A stretch of 64,000 nt of DNA from Anisus vortex (taxonomy: Eukaryota > Mollusca > Gastropoda > Planorbidae): assembly GCA_949126835.1 (NCBI GenBank), contig OX421507.1:13319852-13383851 (forward strand). The letters are read 5' to 3'. The notes beneath the pieces were generated by a model. It was not told the origin of the DNA and did not search any database. It saw only the letters and a list, made by a program, of their open reading frames with translations. Shown here piece after piece: positions 12,800-23,624 of this stretch (positions are counted from its first letter, which is position 1; each line of letters starts with the position of its first letter). The position numbers and the translations under genes are program-made.

Positions 12800-13681
12800 C
12801 TTACGTGGGTCACATAAAATAATACTTTTTTTAGATCATAAAAGACAATATGAAAAAAAAATAGATACAAATTCTGGAAATATGTACCTAAAAATCAAAA
12901 ATTATATTTTTTTAGGAAAGCATTCGTAGGCCTGTTTCCTGAACCAATTCAAAACGAGACAGCACGTGCAGTTAAATACTTTTTTGTGACCTACTGGACG
13001 TAAAGTGGTCTTTAAAAATAAGTGTAGCTACTATTGTTTTTGTTTTTTTCAGAAAAAGGTCAAGGGGTATAAAAGCCTTCTCAGACTGTCCCCCCCCCCC
13101 CGTTAACCGGACATCACCCGCCGATAAATCAAAAGATCTTGTAGATTGACGGCCACGCGCGGACACGTGTTTCTTGACCCCGAAGGCCACGATGGTTGGG
13201 GGGTAGGAGTAGAGGTATATATAGGTGTGTGGAGAGGGGGTGGGTGTGTGCCGGAGGGGTTTGTATGGTGGTCACGACTTCAAAGGATGTTTGTAAACGT
13301 CACACAAGTGGACAGACAAGTGGACGGACAAGTGGACAGATAAGGTTCCTTTCCCCACTGGGTGTAAAACATATGGTGCAAAGATAGATGTGTTTTAGTG
13401 TTAAAGACAAGTGAAAAGGAATGAAAGACGGACGAAAGAAAGAAAGTAAGAAAGAAAGAACGGCGTATGTGTGAACACAAATAAAAGAAATAAAATAGAT
13501 GGCTTAGTTAGATGGGATTTTTTTTTGCTGATACCTGCTGGTCATTCAAGTATACAGGTGTGGGTTGGCAGTTAGATATAGAAGATGAATTCTAAAAAAA
13601 ATTTAGTCTTAGTTACAGAATAAGGTAAGTATTTCTTTCAGAGCTTTAATTGATCTATAGGACTAGTGAAGCAGAGCTTAC
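12800..13681. other. Unassigned stretch, short 12-bp triplication
   Basis: A small imperfect triplication (acaagtggacag-type units) lies near 13302-13341 and a C run near 13090-13101. No gene recognised. Confidence 0.45.
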
Positions 13682-13862
13682 GTGTTTATCTGGACAATGC
13701 ATACCAGATGATTGTGTGGTCAGCACAATGCCCAACCGCCTTACTTATCGCATGCAGGTTACAATCTGGGTGGACTCAGGCGGCTCAACACGAAATCAAT
13801 ACCCGCGAAGAATTCATGGCCTTTACCCGGATTCGAACCAGATCTCTTTGGTACGCCTATGT
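13682..13862 (-). mobile_element. tRNA-derived SINE, family A, diverged
   Basis: Minus-strand B box is seen as ggattcgaaccagatc near 13830, followed by gtacgcc, and a gattgtgtggtcagcacaat block near 13710 matches the distal body of family A (compare 25190-25215). It is 3'-truncated. Confidence 0.75.
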
Positions 13863-13889
13863 TTATAAAATTAGCAAAATTTTATATTG

Positions 13890-13992
13890 ATTTGTATACT
13901 TATTGTAACTTGGTGAATATATATAGTATTCATTACAGGCCATTTGGTATACTTATTATAACTGGTGAATATATAGCATTCATTACAGGACA
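13890..13992. repeat. Local direct duplication, about 45 bp twice
   Basis: The block tggtgaatatatatagtatt followed by cattacagg is repeated immediately downstream with small changes. It is a simple local duplication. Confidence 0.8.
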
Positions 13993-14548
13993 ACTGCAAC
14001 AACAGACATCCATCTAACTTCATAATATGAGTCGAACATTTTTATAGAGCCGTTGACCATTAAAATTTTCACACAGTTAAACGAAACCTATTTTACATAG
14101 TTATTGATTGAATAACACATTGTTGGACATTATAGTAGAAATAGTTCGGGTACAAAATAAATATGCAACATTTTTATTAGACAATTACGGGACAAGAAAC
14201 GGAGTGATAAGTTGATATGCTACGAATACATTGATATCATATCGTAAGAACAGAGAACACATTGTCAATATCACGTGGAAACACCTGCAATTTATTTTTT
14301 ATTTCGTGTTAGTCAGGAACACACTCAGCTAAGCTATGGAAGACCGACACCATCCTTCATGCCTTCGAAGGTCATCAACATTTTGTCCAGGTACATTTTG
14401 GCCGACCTCACTTCCTGTTTCAATTTCGGGGTCCAAAAATAGACAGTGAATTATGCTTGGGGATTCAGATCTGTTAAATTGTTACTTATACGTTAGTATA
14501 GACGTTTAAAACGTTAGTGAGTTACAAAATAAAAAGTATCCTATACAA
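13993..14548. other. Unassigned AT-rich stretch
   Basis: No gene or repeat recognised. Confidence 0.4.
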
Positions 14549-14749
14549 TAGGGGTACGCAGCTTATGGCGCGCGTACAGTCTTGGCACGCAGAGCAGTAT
14601 CTAATGGCACGCAAAAGACTACACAAAAGTAAATATCAAGTCTGGAAGAAATTGAGTGCTACTGCAGGATGACTTTTAGGCTGTTGGCACGCTGAATGAA
14701 TTAGAAATCCTACATTGGAACACTATTATTAAAAGGTTGCCGACCCCTG
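14549..14749 (+). mobile_element. Short hAT-like MITE, near complete
   Basis: Left end taggggtacgcagctt and right end aaggttgccgacccctg form imperfect inverted repeats. Internal landmarks are cttggcacgcagagcagtat and gctgttggcacgctgaatga. Flanking octamers ctatacaa and gtatacga agree at 6 of 8 positions, compatible with an old hAT target duplication. It is the reference for the fragments at 2650, 9134, 28972, 30168 and 56209. Confidence 0.85.
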
Positions 14750-15540
14750 GTATACGAAATGGCCTGGTCAAGAAAAAAAAACAAAAGACCTTGTATCTTA
14801 AATCCGTGCAAACGATCTTCAAAAGAAAGTGAGGTGGTGGTAGTTTGGGGGGGGGGGGGTAGAATCAGTCTGTGTCACCCCATCCTTCCCCATGAACCCA
14901 GTATCTCGTAACACAAGGGCAGGCTACACGGGATACTGTTTTGACAACATTTAATATGACATCTAACTGAAAACCTAAAGTCTTTTGTCTTTTTTTTTTA
15001 ATTTAAAAAACACACACAAGCAAACAAAGTTAGAAGAACAGAACTCTCCTTAAGCGTGGATAATGCGTAGGTGGGGGTGGGGGGGGGGGTAGGAGATCGG
15101 GTTCCCAGGTTGATGGAAATTTGTGAGAAAATGGCCAAGTAAAAAGAAAATTCTGATTGAATTGACTTTATGACAACAACAAAACTAAAGTAAAAATTGA
15201 AAGCTGTAAGCCTGTAAGCGATATAACACAGGAAAAAAAAAGAAGTTAGGAACAGATTTAACGCATATTAAATGACGCATTTGAAGTAGTTAATAATTGA
15301 ATCAGGGGAGGTTTAGTACTTTCTTTTTGGTGTGGGTGCTGAGAACAAGGGTGAAATAAGTTAAATCTGAAGTAAAAAAAACAAACAAGTTTCTTTTGAA
15401 GCATGTATACGAGGAGGATTGTGTGTCAAGATCAATGCCCATACAACTTTTTTTTTTTAAATAAAGAAAACATTTTCCAAAAACAATGTTATTATTTTAA
15501 GATGTGTAGTACACACATACAAATTTCGAAGAAAAAAAAA
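14750..15540. other. Unassigned stretch with poly-G and poly-T runs
   Basis: G runs near 14848-14858 and 15079-15088. No gene recognised. Confidence 0.4.
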
Positions 15541-15726
15541 ACATAAAAGAGATGATGTTATGGCGACACCAACTTCTTGTTATGTATCTACTAGATGTTA
15601 TCATTGTTGATGTTTAGCTGCTAGATGTTATCATTGTTAATGTTGTCACTAATAACAAAATAAATCTTTTATACTTTTCTTTTATTAAACATACAAATGT
15701 GTCAGAACATTTGGACCCACCATGCA
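15541..15726 (+). repeat. Long inverted repeat, left arm (about 187 bp)
   Basis: Reverse complement of 18440-18626 with roughly 90 percent identity by eye, including atgttatggcgacaccaact and cagaacatttggacccacc. Inside each arm, ctagatgttatcattgtt(g/a)a is itself duplicated. It may be one arm of a transposon or two inverted copies of one element. Confidence 0.9.
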
Positions 15727-17719
15727 TTAGTTCTACAACAAAAGTTTTATATCAGGTCATTATTCCATAGTTCCAATTACATAATACATATTTAAATCAG
15801 AACTAAACATACACAAACACATATTTTAGACATAAAAACAGTTCCCATAACTACATTATAATTTTGTCCAAGAAGAAAAAAAAAGGAGGGCATTAACTGA
15901 GACAAGTTTGTGTATGACAACAATTCCCATAAAGACAATATAATCTGTTATGAAAGGGGAGACTAGTCAGACAGGTTTTGTCTGGGACAACAAGCTTTTA
16001 TTTACAAGTCCCGGTGCCTGGGGATGAGATGAAGAGTTTGAAACAAAAAACTAAAAGCCACCGCGACCAACGTCCAAGGTGAGATTATTCATCAGGTTTT
16101 TGGCAGTCCATCGCAGGATTTGTCTGACAAGAACAACACATTTAAAGGTGGCCAAAAAAATAAAATATTATGGTATGGGGGGCATTACGGACAATTTGTT
16201 TTTTGAAATTCGTTTCATTTTTTTTTTTTTTTAAATTGAATGTTTCCAAAACATTATTGTTTGTTTATTGTTTAGATTTGACAAATACGACGTGAATTGA
16301 AGTTTGAACAGTTCTGAATTGTTGGACATACTATTTGTTTGTCTACAGAGAGATAATGGGGAGATGGTTATATCCATAGAATGTGTGAGAACATAAACTA
16401 TTGTAATGTCTATTTAGGTGCAAGATATATTGGCGTTAAACGGTCAGTTCTTGAAGTCTTAAAAAAAAATAATTGTACACTCTTTGAAAAATTGTTTTTT
16501 TTTATCTTAAAATTAAAATATGAATTTTTTTTAGTTAGAGTCTATGCATTGGCCTTACGTAAGTTTTGCTCTTGCTAAAAAATAATAATAATAAAAAAAC
16601 ACAAAACAAAAGAGAAATCACCCAAAAGCGGAGTCAATAGTTCAGATATATTGGACCTACATTTTTATTATTTGAAATTCTTGGGATTTTTAGTTTAAGT
16701 ACGTTAGATAGGATTTTCCAATGCGCCCCAAAAAGAATAAAGAAAAAAAACACACTTTAAATTATTTTTTTTTTGCGGGTTGCTGTGGTGGGATGTGGCT
16801 GAAAAATTGACAGAATAAATTGTCAAGAACTTTACGTCTATGTGCCAAGTTTCAGATCGATAGGGTGGTGAAAAGTAGGTCAACTAGCCATCCAAAGGTC
16901 AGATCACAGAATATATATTCGGTGGGTCAGGTCGCCTTCCGGCCAGATACATGTCTACAAAGTTATGCGTTGATATGAAGGATTAAAAAAAAAAACAATA
17001 GTTGTAATGTGTTTAATCGTGTTTTACGCTAACAAAAAAGAATTATAAAATTATTTATCAGAAATGTATACTATCAGTACTATCACTGTTAATTTCATTT
17101 TATCCTTTCAATTTAGCCGGTAGGCACTTATGTTTTTTACATAAATATAAATGGTGTCTTAACAAGTTTTTAGGGCAAACTTTGTCTCTAAATAACTGCC
17201 CAGGGGGGATGTTGGAAAGTCGAATCTTTACTAAGTTTTTGAGTATATACACTAATGAGAGAAATTTGTTGGTCTTATTTAAATATTTTTTTTATATTGA
17301 AATACTAGATCTATATATAAAAAGAGGCTGTAATTGTGTCTATGTGGCCCCTTCAAAATTATTATAGTTTTTTATGGAACCCATGCTTTTTCTTAGGTTT
17401 TTAAATCACTTAAGTTTTCATTTTCATTTCATTGTTATTCTTTCAACAATACACACATTTAAGATGCATGACTAAGGTATTTATAATAATGACAGAATCA
17501 ACTTTTGCCGGAATTGTTGATAGAATATTATGTAACTTTAAGCACAGTATGCTCATACTCATTACAGTATAAATGAGAAAAAAAATCTGCATTATCAATC
17601 TTTTAATCAATTTTAATTTTGAAGTTTCGAACATGAAATATAATTAAAAAAAAAAAGAAAGTAAAAAAAGAATAAAGAATTTTCCCCCCCCAAAAAATTT
17701 TTGATACAAAAAATTTAAT
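15727..17719. other. Unassigned AT-rich stretch between inverted arms
   Basis: Contains several poly-A and poly-T runs. No transposase or other coding sequence was recognised. Confidence 0.45.
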
Positions 17720-17790
17720 GCGTCAGCCGGGAATCGAACCCGGATCGACTGCTTGGAAGGCAACCATGCTAACCTTTACACCACCGACGC
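17720..17790 (-). tRNA. tRNA-Gly (anticodon TCC)
   Basis: On the minus strand a 71-base cloverleaf: acceptor GCGTCGG with CTGACGC, D arm GTGT/GCAT, anticodon stem GTTGC/GCAGT around loop CTTCCAA (anticodon TCC, glycine GGA codons), and T arm CCGGG/CCCGG with TTCGATT. No intron. A T run on the minus strand at about 17708-17713 could terminate Pol III. An identical gene lies at 27763-27833, but the flanks differ, so the copies were moved or are selected to stay identical. Confidence 0.97.
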
Positions 17791-18319
17791 CTGTGAACTT
17801 ATAGCATCTTTTTAAATACACACTTAAACATTTCTTCATTTCCTCAGTCTTTACCTGTAGAGGCCAGTATGGTTGGTTAGTCACCTAGTCCTAGTCCTCC
17901 CTGCACAATAAACACTCAGCACATAGGCGTAGTCAAGATTAATTAGTAGGGGGAGGGGGGTAAGTGGGGTATTAAATGGAGTATACGAGGCTCCATCTAC
18001 ATCGGCACCGCCCAACTTTTTTTTTGTTTTCCAATAATTTTCGATTTTTTGTCTTAAAATATTTAAAAAAAAAATAATAAAAAAATACCATGCTACCATG
18101 TACCTTATAGGCCTACTTATAGCTATACTTATAGTTTTAACATTGTAATCAACTTTACATTTCTATAATATAATAAACAAATAATCCTGCACGCCTTGCA
18201 CCCGGCACCTTGCAAGAATTTTTTACACACAGTGTTATCATTTTTCTACTTGACAAAGTAGCCTATGCAGCTTGGTAAAATGGATTGAAATATAGGCCTA
18301 CACTTTATCTTTATTTAAT
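17791..18319. other. Unassigned AT-rich stretch
   Basis: No gene recognised. Two ataggcctac motifs occur near 18107 and 18292. Confidence 0.4.
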
Positions 18320-18360
18320 ACAAGCTACATCGCCCGGCGTTGCCCGGGTGAAAAAAACAA
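18320..18360 (-). mobile_element. Helitron-like 3' terminus (isolated)
   Basis: On the minus strand: cccgggcaacgccgggcgat followed by gtagcttgt. This has the GC hairpin and AGCTTGT end seen at 25651-25684 and 30968-31001. No matching 5' end was found at higher coordinates, so it is a truncated copy. Confidence 0.75.
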
Positions 18361-18439
18361 CAGGACTGTAGCCTATAAGGTGCAGAAAAAAAAGTGTATA
18401 AACTACAATAAAGCTGTAAATCTAATATTTAAATTATTA

Positions 18440-18626
18440 TGCAGGGTGGGTCCAAATGTTCTGACACATTGTGACATTTGTAATAGAAAAGTATAAAAGA
18501 TTTATTTTGTTATTAGTGATAACATTAACAATGATCACATCTAGCAGATAAACATCAACAATGATAACATCTAGTCGATACATAACCAGAAGTTGGTGTC
18601 GCCATAACATCAGCTCTTTTATGATT
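18440..18626 (-). repeat. Long inverted repeat, right arm (about 187 bp)
   Basis: Reverse complement partner of 15541-15726. Shared landmarks include ggtgggtccaaatgttctga and agttggtgtcgccataacat. Small indels and about a dozen substitutions separate the arms. Confidence 0.9.
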
Positions 18627-18840
18627 TATGATTAGGAAAAGTAATTCGATGTGAAAAATTATTAGACAGTAGGCCTATATAGGCCTAAGCCTACATAGGT
18701 CAGTGTTTTCAAATTGGCCAATGGGATAGATGTAGTTAGTATTCGTTTTCGTAATTCTAAAAAAAACAAATATTTTTCTCTCGTTTAATGATTTTTTTTC
18801 GACAAAATAAGAACAAAAAAAATGTTTTAATACTATCAGA

Positions 18841-18913
18841 GGCTCCAGGGGGAGTCGAACCCTCGACCTTCTGCTTACTAGGCAGACGCTCTAACCAACT
18901 GAGCTATGGAGCC
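18841..18913 (-). tRNA. tRNA-Thr (anticodon AGT), second copy
   Basis: Base-for-base identical over 73 positions to the gene at 12726-12798, including the A/C mismatch at pair 50:64. Discriminator is T (complement of 18840) and a T8 run on the minus strand near 18817-18824 is a good terminator. Flanks are unrelated to the first copy. Confidence 0.97.
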
Positions 18914-20820
18914 ACATGTTCACTGAAAAATAATACCAACATGTTTACTACATTGCGAAAACGTCTTCCTTCGATTGTTGTTGTTTGAAATGCATATCAC
19001 CTTATTTTCTCTTAAATACTGGACTCATATGCTCAGAGGCATACGCAATTTGTTTTTCAGTTAGCGATAGCAGCTCAACTTACCCCCCCCCCCCCCCACC
19101 TTTCCTTACTACCAATTACTGTAATTGTGGAAATATCCTCAGTCGCCAATGTCTTTATTTCTACAGATGTCCTAGTATAGTGATAACCGAAGACAGTTTT
19201 GTCGTGTTGCTGAGATATTGGCACTGTCTTCCCACGACATATGCTATAAGCTACATGTATTTTTTTAATATCTCTACAGTCTTAACTGTTGTGATCCCAT
19301 TGCTTTAAAACACACACACACTATACTCAGTATTGTACACCTATTTACAAAACTAGTTATGATATTTAAACAATGTAAACTATAAAAAAAAATCATAACA
19401 AAAGCATTTGAAACCCGAAACCGACATATGGACTTATAAGTGTCTTATTTCCGGAGTTATTTCAAATACCGGGTTGGCATTTTCTATTGGAATATATTCT
19501 CCAGCAATTCTAAATCCTTGTTTCAATTTTTCTATGTGGAAAATAAAGCTAGTTAAAGTATCTTGTTTTTGTTTTCAAACACACATTTCGTGAACTGTGA
19601 ACACCCTTGAAGTTGGAGGATTAGGTTGAAATGAAAGAAAGAGAGAAAGAAAGGCATCCGACTTTGAAAATTTTGCGAGAGAAACATAAGGTAAGGGAAT
19701 AAAGAGGAAAATCTCGAGGGTCCTGTTCTATTGACATTCAAGACACTGGCTACTGTAATCTGACGTGACCTGCTACAGAATTATAAACAACAGAAAGAGC
19801 GCTTGGCTACTTTTCTTTCTTTTTCTCTCTGTCTCTCTTTCTGTATTCTGTTGTTGCTTTCGCAGAGCATTCCAGAGTTCGCGGTTCGTTGCCCAGCCAC
19901 GTGACCCGACAGTAGCATTTGTCTATTGGAACGCACCGTAACACCCCCCCCCTCCCACATCCCAACTCACACACACACGCTAACAAAAACAACAACCTAC
20001 AAAGCTAGACCTGTCAAAGTTTCTGAAATATTACATTAGCTTTAATCCTAATGCGATTTAATCCAAACACAAAGCTATTTGAGGAGATGGAAGTGAAGGG
20101 GAGGGAGGGAGGGAGGGGGAGGGGCGCTAACCTTTATTTGTCTGTGACGCTCCAAGGCTACTCCACGCCCTCTTCTGTTCGTATCAAATTCTTTTTTTTT
20201 TCTTGGTAGCCAGTTTATCCATAAGCTAAAGTTTGAAAGCTGCTGTTTGAACGATATGAGGTTAAAGGGCCAACACAAAAGATACATCGAGAGTGATTTG
20301 TCTTTCACAAGATTACACTTTTTATTAAAAAAATGCTCTTTTTTCTTTGTGTGTGCGTATGTTTTGACAATTGACTTTTGACTATTTGAAAGTTTGGCGC
20401 CTTTAATTTTCTTTTTCAACCTTTCAACTAGATGCCTGTTTGTAGCCTAAACGTATCTTAAAGTATTAAAGAAAAGGCTTTAAACAGACTGACAGACGAC
20501 ATTTGTTGACATCTTTCGGTTTGAACACAAAACATTTGGCGCTTTACTTAAAAACAAAGAAAAAATAAGTGTCGTTTTTTTCATTTATTTACTTAACACA
20601 CAATCAGTGTAGATTTAGATCTAGTACTGTAATACCCATAATCAGGAGTAAGGTCTTTTTAATGGATTCCATTGAACTAACAAAAACATACACATATAGA
20701 AAAAGTAGGCTTTTAATGAATTTTATTGCATTACCTTGAATGTTTAATGCTTCAAAATACAGTTTTCTTTATCTTAATTTTATAAAACAAGAAATAGAGA
20801 GGGGGATTAAGAGGATTTGG
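18914..20820. other. Unassigned stretch
   Basis: Mixed DNA with C runs near 19082-19097 and 19944-19953 and a purine-rich patch near 20085-20124. Several short frames lack any recognisable feature. Confidence 0.45.
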
Positions 20821-21149
20821 GAGGTACCTGTGCTTATTGGGAGGTACCTGTGCTTATTGGGAGGTACCTGTGCTTATTGGGAGGTACCTGTGCTTATTGG
20901 GAGGTACCTGTGCTTATTGGGAGGTACCTGTGCTTATTGGGAGGTACCTGTGCTTATTGGGAGGTACCTGTGCTTATTGGGAGGTACCTGTGCTTATTGG
21001 GAGGTACCTGTGCTTATTGGGAGGTACCTGTGCTTATTGGGAGTATTGGGAGGTACCTGTGCTTATTGGGAGGTACCTGTGCTTATTGGGAGGTACCTGT
21101 GCTTATTGGGAGGTACCTGTGCTTATTGGGAAGTACCTGTGCTTATTAG
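20821..21149. repeat. 20-bp minisatellite, 16 units
   Basis: Unit gaggtacctgtgcttattgg is repeated perfectly 11 times, then a 9-base partial unit (gagtattgg), then five more units with changes only in the last. Near-perfect identity implies very recent amplification. Open frames reading through it in three phases are artefacts. Confidence 0.98.
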
Positions 21150-21242
21150 AATATCGATTATTGAAAATCATAGACAAAGGATTTTTCGGAATTATTTGTT
21201 TTCCAGCATTTTAATGGAGTGTCTATGTTAAAGTGTTCCTTA
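21150..21242. other. Short spacer
   Basis: Unique-looking spacer between the 20-bp array and the amplified SINE. Confidence 0.5.
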
Positions 21243-21291
21243 AGTAGGCACGGGTTCGAATCTTGCTCAAGGCTAAGATTTATTTTACGGG

Positions 21292-22148
21292 TCTGGAGGG
21301 TGTCATTGAGTTCTACCCTGCTCTGATAAGTCTGGAGGTTGTCATTGAGTTCTACCCTGCTCTGATAAGTCTGGAGGGTGTCAGTGAGTCCTACCCTGCT
21401 CTGATAAGTCTGGAGGGTGTCAGTGAGTCCTACCCTACTCTGATAAGTCTGGAGGGTGTCATTGAGTCCTACCCTGCTCTGATAAGTCTGGAGGGTGTCA
21501 GTGAGTCCTACCCTGCTCTGATAAGTCTGGAGGGTGTCAGTGAGTCCTACCCTGCTCTGATAAGTCTGGAGGGTGTCAGTGAGTCCTACCCTGCTCTGAT
21601 AAGTCTGGAGGGTGTCAGTGAGTCCTACCCTGCTCTGATAAGTCTGGAGGGTGTCATTGAGTCCTACCATGCTCTGATAAGTCTGGAGGGTGTCATTGAG
21701 TCCTACCCTGCTCTGATAAGTCTGGAGGGTGTCATTGAGTCCTACCCTGCTCTGATAAGTCTGGAGGGTGTCATTGAGTCCTACCATGCTCTGATAAGTC
21801 TGGAGGGTGTCATTGAGTCCTACCCTGCTCTGATAAGTCTGGAGGGTGTCATTGAGTCCTACCCTGCTCTGATAAGTCTGGAGGGTGTCATTGAGTCCTA
21901 CCCTGCTCTGATAAGTCTGGAGGGTGTCATTGAGTCCTACCCTGCTCTGATAAGTCTGGAGGGTGTCATTGAGTCCTACCCTGCTCTGATAAGTCTAGAG
22001 GGTGTCATTGAGTCCTACCCTGCTCAGATAAGTCTGGGGGTGTCATTGAGTCCTATCCTGCTCTGATAAGTCTGGAGGGTGTCATTGAGTCCTACCCTGT
22101 TCTGATAAGTCTGGAGGGTGTCATTGAGTCCTACCCTGCTCTGATAAG
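21292..22148 (+). repeat. 39-bp minisatellite, 22 units, derived from the SINE body
   Basis: Unit starts tctggagggtgtcattgagt and ends ctaccctgctctgataag. It aligns without gaps to the single 39-base segment of the SINE at 55655-55693 (tctgaagggtctccctggag ... agctctgatggg). Because 39 is a multiple of three, long frames run through it on both strands; they are not genes. Confidence 0.96.
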
Positions 22149-22176
22149 TAAATGACATTAGTTGGGGAAAAGTTAA

Positions 22177-22372
22177 AGCGGCTGGGCATCATGCTAGCCA
22201 GGAGCCAGGCATAGTCAATTGAAACTGGTGAACGTTGACTTCACCGGCTGGGCATCATGCTAGCCAGGCATAGTCAATTGAAACTGGTGAACGTTGACTT
22301 CACCGGCTGGGCATCATGCTAGACAGGCATAGTCAATTGAAACTGGTGAACGTTGTTTCACCGGCCGCATGG
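22177..22372 (+). repeat. About 56-bp tandem repeat, 3 units, from the SINE distal body
   Basis: Units contain gctgggcatcatgctagcca and tcaattgaaactggtgaacg, matching the single-copy gggcattgtgctggct ... aactggtgaacgctg segment in other SINE copies. The first unit has an extra agccagg duplication. Confidence 0.92.
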
Positions 22373-22402
22373 ATCAATTGGGTCCGATCGTATAAGTTTT
22401 AC

Positions 22403-22520
22403 CAAAGACTATTATAAGGTTGACCACTTGCTAGAATATTTCTGCTTTTTGAAAACTTGTCTTGAAACACTCTGTTTCAAAATTTCCGATCGCACCTTGT
22501 CCCCTACACTTCCGGTTAAG
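22403..22520. mobile_element. MITE of the ggaccgcttgc family, left end only
   Basis: Begins caaagactattataaggttg then accacttgct, and includes aaatttccgatcgcacctt and cacttccggtt, collinear with the left half of 44290-44579. The right terminal repeat is absent. Confidence 0.65.
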
Positions 22521-23184
22521 TAATTCGTTATGTAATTCCACATATATAGATGGATGTAGTCTATTATTAAAACAAAGCAACAAAAAAAAAACACAACAAC
22601 TAGATCTACATAAAAATATTGGATACGTTGTTTAGCCACTCGAGGCGATAAACAGAACAACATGAAATAAGTTCGAAGACCAAAAAATAACAGGGTTTTG
22701 TTTGACTTGTTTTTGCTTTAAAAACTTTCTATCTTCCAACGAGGCCTGGAGAGAGGGAGGAAAAGTCGTTTGATACATAACTGACAGATAGAAGTTGCAG
22801 GCGGGCGGTGTCTGCTGATAGAAGCAATCTGCATGTGGGCGAGGTATTGACACAGTCCCGGGTTGCAGGTGTTGGTCGTGAATGACGAGGTCAGAAACTA
22901 TGACATCAGAGATTGGGTTGCTTCTTACTGATGCCTGGTAATTCTGGAATTTTTAGCTGCAGTTTTAGATATACGTTTTTCTTTCAGTGTGATTTATGTA
23001 TTTCTATGTTGAGATAAAGAAATATCAACATAAAAAATTGGCATCAACATTCATCGAGTTAATTAACAGAAAAATGAAACTGATATTTTAAAATATTTTT
23101 CTGATTTGGGTTCATCTATCCAAGCGAATAAATACCCAACCAACCAGTTATGCGATCGTCGCACCATTCAATCATCCATGCAAC
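22521..23184. other. Unassigned stretch
   Basis: No gene recognised. Short frames without features. Confidence 0.4.
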
Positions 23185-23624
23185 CATCCAGCCACTCACC
23201 CATCCAGCCACTCACCCATCCAGCCACTCACCCATCCAGCCACTCACCCATCCAGCCACTCACCCATCCAGCCACTCACCCATCCAGCCACTAACCCATC
23301 CAGCCACTCACCCATCCAGCCACTCACCCATCCAGCCACTCACCCATCCAGCCACTCACCCATCCAGCCACTCACCCATCCAGCCACTCACCCATCCAGC
23401 CACTCACCCATCCAGCCACTCACCCATCCAGCCACTCACCCATCCAGCCACTCACCCATCCAGCCACTCACCCATCCAGCCACTCACCCATCCAGCCACT
23501 CACCCATCCAGCCACTCACCCATCCAGCCACTCACCCATCCAGCCACTCACCCATCCAGCCACTCACCCATCCAGCCACTCACCCATCCAGCCACTCACC
23601 CATCCAGCCACTCACCCATCCAGC
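23185..23624. repeat. 16-bp minisatellite, about 27 units
   Basis: Unit catccagccactcacc repeated with a single visible substitution (ctaaccc near 23292). With a 16-base period all three forward phases read the same Ser/Pro/His/Thr-rich peptide; this is not considered coding. Confidence 0.98.

Larger units (their letters stand above)
21243..22395 (+). mobile_element. SINE family A copy, internally amplified
   Basis: The left part has the family A B box cgggttcgaatcttgctcaa and ggctaagatttattttacgg. The right part has aaactggtgaacgttg, caccggccgcatggatcaat and tgggtccgatcg. These are the two halves of an ordinary SINE of about 250 bp, but here they are about 1 kb apart because two internal segments have each been amplified in tandem (39-bp and about 56-bp arrays). 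Confidence 0.9.

Noticed and set aside
20740..21231. Frames of 110-163 codons rich in Trp, Tyr and Leu
   Set aside because: All three phases are open through the 20-bp array, so this is a repeat artefact.
21263..22066. 267-codon plus-strand frame and 209-codon minus-strand frame
   Set aside because: Both run through the 39-bp minisatellite, whose period is divisible by three; there is no signal peptide, domain or non-repeat coding sequence.
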